DNA from: JAITMY01 sp031549685
GTDB taxonomy: Bacteria; Bacteroidota; Bacteroidia; Bacteroidales; UBA932
Length of the DNA stretch: 10,904 bases
Direction of reading: 5' to 3'
NCBI GenBank assembly: GCA_031549685.1
Contig: JAVBPG010000032.1
Location: 1-10,904 of the forward strand
Below the pieces are notes generated by a model that saw nothing but the letters and a program-made list of their open reading frames with translations, was not told where the DNA came from and searched no databases. Below are positions 1 through 6,225 of this stretch, piece by piece (position 1 is the first letter of the stretch; each line of letters begins with the position of its first letter). The translations under genes and the position numbers were made by a program.

Positions 1-19
1 TTTGCATCAAAAAAAAGCG

Positions 20-538
20 ATGTCAAAAGAACGGTTATCGGTACAAGGCTCCTTGTCGAGCATCAAATCCCAGCTTCGCAAGGACGAAAAATTTTCGCAA
101 GGGGTTCGGCTATACGCCGTTTACCAAATCAAGCTCGGCCGGAATGCGGAGGAGTTGAAAGAGCTATACAACGTAAGCCACAAGTCGATTTGCAACTGGG
201 TTCACGGCTACAATGCTTATGGCGTTGATGGCTTAAAGGACAAGCCTCGTAGCGGCCGCCCCTGCCGGCTAAGCGAGCAGCAGCAGGCGGAGCTGAAAGC
301 TGCCATTGCGGACAAGCCGGAGAAAGCCGGCTATTCAAGTGGCGTTTGGAGTGGCCCCCTGGTAGCCGCTTATGTCCAACGCACCTTTGGCGTATCCTAT
401 AAAAAGGCGCAGGTCTACAATTTACTACATGCTCTAGGGTTCAGCTATCAGCGGGGAAAAGCGTTTTATCCGGAAGCTTCGGAGCGACAGGAGGCGGTGG
501 CCGCTATAAAAAAAACTTCGCGAGCGAGCCGAAAATAG
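20..538 (+). CDS. IS630-family transposase, N-terminal part (ORF A, frameshifted)
   Basis: This encodes the DNA-binding half of an IS630-type transposase, 172 residues from the ATG at 20. A helix-turn-helix region lies at about residues 43-64 (NAEELKELYNVSHKSICNWV). It is followed by a GLKDKPRSGRP linker (71-81) and a second winged-helix-like segment up to about residue 160, the arrangement usual in this family. The frame is also open upstream to a TTG at 2, but the ATG is the more natural start. The frame runs into TAG at 536-538 a short way past an A8 tract (508-515). The transposase sequence continues one frame over, so this is half of a split gene. The tail after the tract (TSRASRK) is probably out-of-frame peptide. 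It recognises the element's ends by family knowledge; nothing shows whether the copy is active. Confidence 0.85.
   Translation: MSKERLSVQGSLSSIKSQLRKDEKFSQGVRLYAVYQIKLGRNAEELKELYNVSHKSICNWVHGYNAYGVDGLKDKPRSGRPCRLSEQQQAELKAAIADKPEKAGYSSGVWSGPLVAAYVQRTFGVSYKKAQVYNLLHALGFSYQRGKAFYPEASERQEAVAAIKKTSRASRK
508..515 (+). other. A8 slippage tract joining the two transposase frames
   Basis: Eight consecutive A residues lie exactly where the transposase changes frame. Reading ATA AAA AAA and then skipping one base to CTT joins ORF A to ORF B in a +1 shift. The same product arises if the mRNA has seven A residues. RNA polymerase slippage on A-runs and programmed ribosomal frameshifting are both known for insertion sequences, but a simple one-base insertion mutation or a sequencing error in the homopolymer would look the same. 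Confidence 0.6.
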
Positions 539-542
539 CGTA

Positions 543-1058
543 GTGGTTTTCGAAGACGAAGCCTCCTTGTCCAACACCGCAACCGTGTCACGCGGCTGGT
601 CTGCAAAAGGGTGTCAGCCATCGATATGCCAGCCGCAACGAAAAAAGGAAAGGAGAACCCTATTCGGAGGCGTGTGCCCGGAAAGCGGACAGCTGGTAAC
701 GGACGTCGCCGATAAGGGCAATACAAGCACATTCTTCAGCTTTCTGCTAAAAGCAGCAAAGGCATTTTCCGGCAAAAAAGTGTACCTGGTGTTGGATAAC
801 GTGCGCTTTCATCATGCCAAGCGCCTAGGGCCTATCTTGGAGCGATACAAGCACCGGGTAGAGCTGGTATTCCTTCCTCCATATTCGCCCGACCTGAACC
901 CTATCGAACGGGTATGGTGGCTGATGAGGAAAAAGATAACGCACAACAGGTGGGTTTGCTCTATGGATAAAAGAGTAGAAGATTTTAACGATTGGGTACG
1001 TTATACCCCAAAGGAACAAATCAAAGCGGTTTGTAAAATTATTGAAAATATTTATTAG
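543..1058 (+). CDS. IS630-family transposase, catalytic DDE part (ORF B)
   Basis: This encodes the catalytic domain of the same transposase, in a different frame from the N-terminal half. The frame is open from 510, and translation from there reads KKLRERAENSVVVFEDEASL, the expected IS630 lead into the first catalytic Asp. The GTG at 543 is therefore only the first possible start codon, not the likely true start. Counting from it, the catalytic residues are D5 in VVFEDEASL (counting M1 as the GTG, motif FEDEAS), D85 in LVLDNVRFHHAK and E122 in SPDLNPIERVWW. There are 36 residues between the last two, within the DD34-36E spacing of the family. All three acidic residues are present, so the domain could work if joined to ORF A. 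Confidence 0.85.
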   Translation: MVFEDEASLSNTATVSRGWSAKGCQPSICQPQRKKERRTLFGGVCPESGQLVTDVADKGNTSTFFSFLLKAAKAFSGKKVYLVLDNVRFHHAKRLGPILERYKHRVELVFLPPYSPDLNPIERVWWLMRKKITHNRWVCSMDKRVEDFNDWVRYTPKEQIKAVCKIIENIY

Positions 1059-1375
1059 ACTTTATATACTTAAGAGTTTGTTTTGATTTTTTTGTGATTA
1101 GTAATTACCCCTACATTTTACCCCTGCGGTAACCCAAGATGCCCACACGCCAGAGGCGGGACAACCTTGTAGCCTACAGGCTGAATACCCATACTAATGG
1201 TTGGGAAGGGGTAGAATTCGGGGTGGTAATGATATATTTTTTACACCAGTACCTTAGTAGCATGATTATTAACTGCGGGTGGAGCGAAGCGCAACCCGTG
1301 GTGCAGCTGCGCCCTTTGCCTTGCGCACGGAGCAAGCGTTTTCCCAGAGCTAAACTCCTGCTCCGTAGAAAAAAG
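1059..1375. repeat. Gene-free spacer with several palindromes, possible dispersed repeat
   Basis: No credible gene is seen in these 317 bases; the open frame crossing it on the plus strand is antisense to the VanZ-like gene. Four structures stand out. AGCCT-AC-AGGCT lies at 1171-1182, overlapping TGTA-GCC-TACA. A nested hairpin lies at 1276-1298: CGGGT pairs with ACCCG, and inside it GCG pairs with CGC around AAG. An 8-bp perfect inverted repeat, ACGGAGCA at 1327-1334 and TGCTCCGT at 1359-1366, has a 24-base spacer. Finally, short GTAG/CTAC arms lie at 1365-1379 next to the VanZ-like stop. The mix resembles intergenic palindromic repeats common in Bacteroidota, but I recall that only loosely and cannot confirm other copies here. 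Confidence 0.35.
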
Positions 1376-1762
1376 CTACCTGCGCTTGGCAACTTTAGGT
1401 ACGACAAGGCGCGCCGCGCAGTACCCGGTGGCCGCGCCGGCCATGTCGGCCAGCCAGTCGCACCAATCGCCCGAGCGCGGAGGGAAGAAATTTTCCTGCA
1501 AAACCTCAATCGCTCCCCCGTAAAGTATGGGCAGCGCCACCGCGGCAAGGTACATGGCCGACGTTGCAAAGTCCGTTTTCTGCCGGTAAAAATCCCAGGC
1601 AAGCACAAAGGCCAGAAAGGCGTACATAAGAAAGTGCACCACCTTGTCCTGCCCCTCGAACCAGAGCAACTTTTGGGCATCCTGCGATGGAGCGGCCAGG
1701 CTAAGGTAGAGTATAAGCAGCGCCGCGCCGCAGCTGAATCCGTACTTTTTAAAGAATAGCAT
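1376..1762 (-). CDS. VanZ-like family small membrane protein
   Basis: This 128-residue hydrophobic protein belongs to the VanZ-like family. Likely membrane segments are about residues 11-25, 41-57, 66-84 and 104-120, four in all. Family-type polar residues lie at segment edges: the DKVVHF motif (39-44), E86 and Q89 in the IEVLQ segment, and the acidic cluster D99, D102 and D106 in GDWCDWLADMAG. VanZ itself gives low-level teicoplanin resistance in enterococci, but most bacterial relatives are uncharacterised, so no resistance role should be read from this. The ATG at 1762 has no Shine-Dalgarno sequence, as expected for this phylum. The gene follows radC on the same strand after 113 bases that contain a heptanucleotide array, so it may be read from the radC transcript. 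No promoter of its own is clear. Confidence 0.8.
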   Translation of the reverse strand: MLFFKKYGFSCGAALLILYLSLAAPSQDAQKLLWFEGQDKVVHFLMYAFLAFVLAWDFYRQKTDFATSAMYLAAVALPILYGGAIEVLQENFFPPRSGDWCDWLADMAGAATGYCAARLVVPKVAKRR

Positions 1763-1773
1763 ACAGGAGTAAA

Positions 1774-1832
1774 GGGATTAGGGATTAGGGATTAGGGATT
1801 AGGGATTAGGGATTAGGGATTAGGGATTAGGG
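1774..1832. repeat. Telomere-like heptanucleotide array, GGGATTA x 8 plus GGG
   Basis: Eight perfect head-to-tail copies of GGGATTA (1774-1829) are followed by a partial copy, GGG (1830-1832), giving nine G3 runs at 7-base spacing on the plus strand. The array ends 11 bases before the VanZ-like start codon and begins 43 bases past the radC stop, in transcription order. The neighbouring genes run on the minus strand, so the G-rich strand is their template strand and the RNA would carry UAAUCCC repeats. The plus strand satisfies the simple G-quadruplex rule (four or more G3 runs with 4-base loops). Perfect short tandem arrays tend to change copy number by slippage. Confidence 0.95.
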
Positions 1833-1875
1833 CAAATTACATTAAATCAGCGTAAAAGCGATCGAGCATCCTGGG

Positions 1876-2556
1876 CTACAGCAGGCCCTCATCGGCAAAG
1901 CTGTAGTGCCGGTCTCCGGCAATTATAACGTGGTCTACAAGCTTAATTTGCACCAGCTCGGCAGCGGCTTTTACCTTTTGCGTTACCTCCCTGTCCTCGG
2001 GGCTTGGCGCGGCGCTCCCCGACGGGTGGTTGTGCACCACGGCAATGGAGCTGGCCAGGTTTTCGATACAGGGCTTGAGCAGCAGCCGCATGTCGAGGTG
2101 CAGCCGCCCCACCCCTCCCTGCGCTACGCGCTGTGTACCCACCACCTTCAGCTGCGAGTTGAGCATGAGCACCCAGAATTCCTCGTGCGGAGCATCGGCC
2201 AGCAGCGGAGCAAAGTGGGCTGCTATCTCAGCGCTGCTGCGCATGGCATGGCGATGGGGCGCCTCGCTCAGCCGGCGCCTTCGGCCCAGCTCCAGGGCGG
2301 CCACTATGCTTATGGCTTTGGCCTGCCCTATGCCCTTGAGCCGCATGAGGTCGGGCACGCCCAGCTTACCCAGCTCGTTGAGGTTGTTACCGCTCAGCGC
2401 AAGTACGCGCCTGGCCAGCTCTACGGCAGTTTCGTTGCGCGAGCCGGTGGATATGAGTATGGCCAGCAGCTCGGCATCGCTAAGGGCGGCAATACCTTTA
2501 GCAAGCAGCTTTTCGCGCGGGCGATCCTCCTCGGCCCAAGCTTTGATGGTTAGCAT
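1876..2556 (-). CDS. radC: RadC-family JAB/MPN-domain protein
   Basis: This is a 226-residue protein of the usual RadC length. The N-terminus carries the family pattern WAEEDRPREKLLAKG (8-21), where RPREKL is highly typical. A helix-hairpin-helix segment follows at about 63-90 (MRLKGIGQAKA). The C-terminal half is a JAB/MPN metal-binding domain, with Glu at 125-126 in HEEFWVLMLN and the zinc-site motif HNHPSGSAAPSPED at 175-188 (H175, H177 and D188). Despite the name, a role in DNA repair was not upheld for the E. coli protein, and the biochemical function of the family is unsettled. The ATG at 2556 is preceded on its strand by a TAATTTTG -7 box, giving a short leader. It is transcribed divergently from the pot operon. 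Confidence 0.95.
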   Translation of the reverse strand: MLTIKAWAEEDRPREKLLAKGIAALSDAELLAILISTGSRNETAVELARRVLALSGNNLNELGKLGVPDLMRLKGIGQAKAISIVAALELGRRRRLSEAPHRHAMRSSAEIAAHFAPLLADAPHEEFWVLMLNSQLKVVGTQRVAQGGVGRLHLDMRLLLKPCIENLASSIAVVHNHPSGSAAPSPEDREVTQKVKAAAELVQIKLVDHVIIAGDRHYSFADEGLL

Positions 2557-2578
2557 GGCAATCGTTTTTTTGGAACTT

Positions 2579-2586
2579 CAAAATTA
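2579..2586 (-). promoter_or_regulatory. Probable -7 promoter box of radC
   Basis: Read on the minus strand this is TAATTTTG, a full match to the Bacteroidota -7 consensus TAnnTTTG. It lies 22 bases before the radC start codon, so the transcript would have a leader of roughly 15 bases. I see no convincing -33 TTTG at the usual spacing, so the call rests on the -7 box and its position. Confidence 0.55.
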
Positions 2587-2874
2587 GGAAAGAGTTTGAA
2601 TTTAAAAATTTCACAAAAAGGGTTTCTGCCATTTTATTTTCAAAAATTGACGGAATGTTTCAAAGTGTAAGCAAAAGTTGCCAGCACCCTTCTATTTTCA
2701 CGCCTACATTAACTATTAATTAGTTAAAAACAAGAAAATTATAAAATAATAAAAAATGTAGCTTGAGCTAATTTTATTAACCCTTGTTAACACACATGTT
2801 TTACCGCTTAATAAACTTTAATTTAAGGCCATTAACTATTTTTTGATTAGCTATGTTAATTGAAAAAAAATATC

Positions 2875-2882
2875 TACTTTTG
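2875..2882 (+). promoter_or_regulatory. Probable -7 promoter box of the pot operon
   Basis: TACTTTTG matches the Bacteroidota consensus TAnnTTTG exactly and lies 28 bases before the potA start codon, which predicts a leader of about 20 bases. That leader ends in an A-rich stretch just before ATG, the usual initiation context in this phylum. No clear -33 element is seen at about 19-20 bases upstream; the nearest TTTG is at 2842-2845, too far. Confidence 0.6.
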
Positions 2883-2910
2883 CTTCTTAGTTTTTAAATT
2901 TAATTAAAAA

Positions 2911-4467
2911 ATGAGCGGTGTAGCCGATACCCTTCGCGCCGGAGAGCCGGAAGCTTTGGACAACATTGTTGAGATTCGCAATGTGTCCAAAGAGCACGAT
3001 GGCGTAACCGTTGTAAATAACGTGCAGTGCGCCATTCGTAGGGGGCAGTTCGTTACGCTGCTGGGGCCGTCGGGCTGCGGAAAGAGTACGCTGCTCAAAA
3101 TGATTGCCGGCTTTGTAAAGCCCTCCAAGGGGCAGATTTTTATTGATGGCAAGGATGTATCGGAGCTACCGCCGCACGAGCGACCGGTCAATACCGTTTT
3201 TCAGAACTACGCCCTATTTCCCCACCTCGACGTATTTGGCAACGTGGCCTTTGGCCTGAAGCTAAAGCGCATTCCCACCGAAGAGCTGGACAAGCAAGGC
3301 AAACCCAAGCTGCGCCGGTTTAGCAAGGACGAAATACGTACCAAGGTGGAAGCTGCGCTGCGCATGGTAAACCTTGAGGAGTACATACACCGCGACGTGG
3401 CCAAGCTTAGCGGGGGCCAGCAGCAGCGCGTGGCCATTGCGCGGGCGCTGGTCAACGAGCCCAAGGTGCTGCTGCTCGACGAGCCGCTTGGCGCGCTCGA
3501 CCTCAAAATGCGCAAGGAAATGCAGCTGGAGCTGATGAACATGCACCACAAGCTCAAAATCTCGTTCCTGTACGTTACGCACGACCAGGAGGAGGCGCTT
3601 ACCATGAGCGACCTGATAGCCGTAATGGAGGATGGCGTGATACAGCAGCTGGGCGTTCCGAAGGAAATCTACAAGCACCCCACCAACGCCTTTGTCGCCA
3701 ACTTTATCGGCGAAAGCAACATACTCTTTGGGCGTATTAAAAATGGCAATACCATCGTATTCCCCGATGGCTACGAAATGCTGAGCGAGAATATTAAGGT
3801 CGGCGACTACAAAGAGGGCGAAATGGTGGATATGATAGTGCGCCCCGAAAAGGTAAACATACTCCCCGTGGGCGACCCCACGGCCGTAACGTCGGGGAAA
3901 GTATTGTCGTCCATATTCAAGGGCACCCACTACGAGCTGTCCATACTCTCATCGCCGGGATACAAATATTTGGTACACAATCCCAAAGATTGGCCGGTGG
4001 GCTCCGAGGTGGGAATGAGCGTCAACGTCGAAGATTTTCACGTTATGCGCAAAATAAGCGTTATCAATGAGCTCAGGGGCGAGGTTCACTCCCACCACAC
4101 CGTCAGCTTCAGCAAAGGAAAATTCGAGTGCAGCGCCGCCAGCAACTTCATGCGGGGCGACAAAGTCATTATGCGCATTCCGTTTGACAAAGTGCAGCTG
4201 GTGCGCGGCGAAAGCAGCGGTACCATCAGCGCCACCATTACCGACCGCGTGTACAAGGGCACCCACTACAGGATTACCATGTGGACAAGCGACGACCATG
4301 AAATAGTGGCCAACACCACCGGTGAGTGGGGAGTTGGCGAAAGCGTGGGCATTAGGGTAAACCCCGAGGATATTACCCTCGAAAGGCTGGTGGAGCTTGC
4401 GCCCAAAAAGAAGAGCAAGAGCGAAGGCGTTGAAGCCACAACGGAAACGGCTATGGAGCCCGTTTAG
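2911..4467 (+). CDS. potA: Polyamine ABC transporter ATP-binding protein PotA, with duplicated TOBE region
   Basis: This is the ATPase subunit of a spermidine/putrescine importer. The nucleotide-binding domain has Walker A GPSGCGKST (52-60), Q-loop Gln98, signature LSGGQ (166-170), Walker B VLLLDEP (186-192) and H-loop His224. A charged insertion, about 120-141, precedes the helical subdomain. The protein is 518 residues, against roughly 370-380 for E. coli PotA. The extra length comes from a repeated C-terminal TOBE-type unit: FKGTHYELSI (337-346) recurs as YKGTHYRITM (448-457), and VGMSVNVEDF (367-376) recurs as VGIRVNPEDI (479-488), both about 111 residues apart. The tail from 498 is Lys/Ser/Glu-rich and probably disordered. 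It acts at the cytoplasmic face with PotB and PotC. potB starts 21 bases after its stop. Confidence 0.95.
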   Translation: MSGVADTLRAGEPEALDNIVEIRNVSKEHDGVTVVNNVQCAIRRGQFVTLLGPSGCGKSTLLKMIAGFVKPSKGQIFIDGKDVSELPPHERPVNTVFQNYALFPHLDVFGNVAFGLKLKRIPTEELDKQGKPKLRRFSKDEIRTKVEAALRMVNLEEYIHRDVAKLSGGQQQRVAIARALVNEPKVLLLDEPLGALDLKMRKEMQLELMNMHHKLKISFLYVTHDQEEALTMSDLIAVMEDGVIQQLGVPKEIYKHPTNAFVANFIGESNILFGRIKNGNTIVFPDGYEMLSENIKVGDYKEGEMVDMIVRPEKVNILPVGDPTAVTSGKVLSSIFKGTHYELSILSSPGYKYLVHNPKDWPVGSEVGMSVNVEDFHVMRKISVINELRGEVHSHHTVSFSKGKFECSAASNFMRGDKVIMRIPFDKVQLVRGESSGTISATITDRVYKGTHYRITMWTSDDHEIVANTTGEWGVGESVGIRVNPEDITLERLVELAPKKKSKSEGVEATTETAMEPV

Positions 4468-4488
4468 AAAAGTAAATATACAGCAGCA

Positions 4489-5295
4489 ATGGGCAAGTTT
4501 AAAATACAGGTAAACCGCAAGCTTTTTGCTATGCCCTACGCCCTATTTTTGGGCTTGTTTGTTGTTATTCCGCTGTTCATTGTTATTTACTACGCCTTTA
4601 CCAACTCCGGTGGTAGTTTTACCCTCGACAACTTTCGCGACTTTATGTACAACGAGGCCTACCTCGATGTGCTAATGCGCTCGCTGCTTGTAGCCCTCGA
4701 AACCACCGCTATTTGCCTCGTGCTGGGCTTTGCCATAGCCTACATACTTACCGACCCCAACTACAACACCAACAAGGTGCTGGTGCTCCTCTTCATTATG
4801 CCCATGTGGATTAACTCGCTGCTGCGCACCATTGCCTCGCGCTACGTGCTGGAGTGGCTGGGCATGCACCAGGGACAGGCCATGGTAATGGTAGGCCTGG
4901 TATCCGACTTTTTGCCCTTCATGATTTTACCGCTGTACACCACGTTGGCCAGCATTGACCGCCACTACATAGATGCCGCGCACGACCTTGGCGCCACCAG
5001 CTACCACGTGTTTACGCGCGTCATTCTTCCGCTCAGCATTCCGGGCATTGTAAGCGGCTCGCTCATGGTATTTATGCCTACGGTAAGTACCTTCTTCATA
5101 AGCGATATTTTGGGCAACGCCGACACCTTTATGTTCGGTAACATTATTAATACGCTGTTCAGCAAAATGGGCATTACCTACGGGTGGAATATGGGGAGCG
5201 CGCTATCCCTCATCCTGCTGCTGCTTATCGGCACATCGGTGCTGGCCAGCAACCGCTACAACAAGGTTTACAGCAACAGGAGCGAGCTATGGTAG
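4489..5295 (+). CDS. potB: Polyamine ABC transporter permease PotB
   Basis: This is the first of two inner-membrane permeases that form the importer channel; 268 residues, close to E. coli PotB (about 275). Hydrophobic segments are at about 15-37, 66-88, 97-117, 131-152, 183-205 and 234-253, giving six spans. The cytoplasmic EAA loop that docks onto PotA is at 161-182 (IDAAHDLGATSYHVFTRVIL), with the conserved Gly at 168. The MWINSLLRT segment (106-114) matches the region that in PotB/CysT-type permeases usually reads like W.s.LiRtyaW. The end overlaps the potC start by 7 bases (ATGGTAG), a sign of translational coupling. No separate promoter is seen, so it should be expressed from the potA promoter. 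Confidence 0.95.
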   Translation: MGKFKIQVNRKLFAMPYALFLGLFVVIPLFIVIYYAFTNSGGSFTLDNFRDFMYNEAYLDVLMRSLLVALETTAICLVLGFAIAYILTDPNYNTNKVLVLLFIMPMWINSLLRTIASRYVLEWLGMHQGQAMVMVGLVSDFLPFMILPLYTTLASIDRHYIDAAHDLGATSYHVFTRVILPLSIPGIVSGSLMVFMPTVSTFFISDILGNADTFMFGNIINTLFSKMGITYGWNMGSALSLILLLLIGTSVLASNRYNKVYSNRSELW

Positions 5296-6140
5296 TAAAC
5301 CTGAAAAAAATAGCAAAGCTGCGGGAGGTAAACCTGCGAAAAGTGGGAGCCTACCTCTTTTTGGTCGCCGTGCTGCTGGCGCTTTACGCGCCCATATTTC
5401 TGGTTATTGTATACTCGTTTACCGATGCCAACGGCCTGCAGTGGAAAGGTTTCTCACTTGAGCTGTACAACCGCCTGTTTGTAACCAACGTGGCCGTAAA
5501 GCGCGCCATCTTCAACACGCTCATCATAGCCTTGGCATCGAGCCTTATTGCAACGCTTATAGGGACCATGACGGCCATTGGCGTAAACGTAATGCGCAAA
5601 ACGCCAAAAACCATTTTCCTTGGCATTAACCAAATTCCGGTTATCAACGCCGACATAGTGGTAGGTATATCGCTCATGCTGCTATTCGTCAGCATGGGGC
5701 TACCCGAAGGCTTTCTTACGCTCATCATTGCGCACTCCGTAATCTGCACGCCCTACGTGGTGCTATCGGTGCTGCCCCGCCTTATGATGATTAACTCCAA
5801 CACCTACGATGCGGCGCTGGACTTGGGCGCCACCCCTACGCAGGCGCTGTACAAGGTGCTCTTTCCGCAGCTCACGCTGGGCATGCGCAACGGCTTTCTG
5901 CTGGCCTTTACCCTTTCGCTCGACGACTTTGTGGTATCCAAGTTCAACAACGGCGGCATTGACACCATCTCCACCTACATCTACAACAGGCTAAGGGTAA
6001 AGGGTATGGATCCGACGTTCAGGGCGCTATCAGCCATTATCTTCCTTTTGGTGCTGGTATTTCTGGTGGCCTACAACATTTCTTCAACAAAAAGAAGGAA
6101 ATACTCCAGAAAAATTGTAAATTTGCAGGCTAAAGGTTAG
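5289..6140 (+). CDS. potC: Polyamine ABC transporter permease PotC
   Basis: This is the second permease of the importer, 283 residues from the ATG at 5289. That start overlaps the potB stop by 7 bases. A longer open frame from 5184 would overlap potB by over 100 bases and add a non-family Gln-rich leader, so it was not chosen. Membrane segments lie at about 19-43, 74-100, 108-136, 140-162, 198-215 and 246-262. The EAA loop is at 173-192 (YDAALDLGATPTQALYKVLF), and the family segment SLDDFVVSKF (210-219) is well preserved. The C-terminus is basic (KRRKYSRK), fitting a cytoplasmic tail. PotC pairs with PotB as a heterodimer above two PotA subunits. Confidence 0.95.
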   Translation: MVVNLKKIAKLREVNLRKVGAYLFLVAVLLALYAPIFLVIVYSFTDANGLQWKGFSLELYNRLFVTNVAVKRAIFNTLIIALASSLIATLIGTMTAIGVNVMRKTPKTIFLGINQIPVINADIVVGISLMLLFVSMGLPEGFLTLIIAHSVICTPYVVLSVLPRLMMINSNTYDAALDLGATPTQALYKVLFPQLTLGMRNGFLLAFTLSLDDFVVSKFNNGGIDTISTYIYNRLRVKGMDPTFRALSAIIFLLVLVFLVAYNISSTKRRKYSRKIVNLQAKG

Positions 6141-6202
6141 CTGCACGTAGGAGTTACGCGCCGCAAAACTATTTAAATCACTGAATTCAATATCTTTACC
6201 AA

Positions 6203-6222
6203 CGTATAAATTGTATTTATCG
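6203..6222. promoter_or_regulatory. AT-rich hairpin just before potD, with weak -7-like box upstream
   Basis: In the 85-base potC-potD gap, CG-T-ATAAAT pairs with ATTTAT-CG around a TGT loop, with one unpaired T. The structure ends 3 bases before the potD ATG. Upstream, TATCTTTA at 6191-6198 matches seven of eight positions of TAnnTTTG. Together they could be a minor internal promoter and an operator, or an RNA hairpin tuning potD translation. The evidence is weak. Confidence 0.25.
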
Positions 6223-6225
6223 AGT

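Larger units (their letters stand above)
1..1058 (+). mobile_element. IS630-family insertion sequence, left end cut by window edge
   Basis: The element is recognised from its transposase, which has an N-terminal helix-turn-helix region of IS630 type and a C-terminal DDE domain of the IS630/Tc1-mariner superfamily. The open frame runs to the first base of the window, so the left terminal inverted repeat is missing or sits at the extreme edge. No right inverted repeat can be defined without the left one, so the true right end may lie anywhere from just after the stop codon to about 1140. IS630 elements usually insert at TA and duplicate it, but that cannot be tested here. No passenger gene is visible. 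A window that starts inside an IS also fits a contig broken at a repeated element. Confidence 0.85.
2557..2910. promoter_or_regulatory. AT-rich divergent control region between radC and potA, with TTAAC/GTTAA dyads
   Basis: There is no gene in these 354 bases. The stretch is very AT-rich and carries outward-facing -7 boxes at both ends. Between 2709 and 2859 the pentamer TTAAC or its complement occurs seven times and forms three dyads: TTAACTA-N5-TAGTTAA at 2709-2727, TTAAC-N4-GTTAA at 2777-2790 (its right arm is part of GTTAAC, itself a palindrome) and TTAAC-N18-GTTAA at 2832-2859. A further palindrome TAGCT-TG-AGCTA lies at 2759-2770. The cluster sits upstream of the pot -7 box and could be an operator array, though AT-rich DNA produces such words by chance. 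Confidence 0.4.

Noticed and set aside
1327..1366. Intrinsic terminator for the VanZ-like gene
   Set aside because: The inverted repeat has a 24-base loop, and no U-run follows it on the minus strand.
1139..1759. Plus-strand open frame of 206 codons
   Set aside because: It mostly mirrors the VanZ-like gene on the other strand; the composition is Arg/Lys-rich with no domain, and the minus-strand product has clear membrane segments and family motifs.
1376..1762. Glycopeptide resistance determinant
   Set aside because: VanZ-like proteins are widespread and mostly unrelated to resistance. No vanH, vanA, vanX, vanR or vanS genes are present.
1774..1832. CRISPR array or true chromosome telomere
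   Set aside because: The 7-base units have no spacers, so it is not CRISPR. Coding genes continue on both sides, so it is not a chromosome end.
3262..3930. Long open frame on the minus strand opposite potA
   Set aside because: It is antisense to conserved ABC motifs, His/Val-rich and without recognisable domains; a shadow of codon bias in GC-rich coding DNA.
5184..5288. Longer start for potC overlapping potB by more than 100 bases
   Set aside because: The added residues are Gln/Ala-rich and unlike PotC. The ATG at 5289, overlapping the potB stop by 7 bases, is the normal coupled start.
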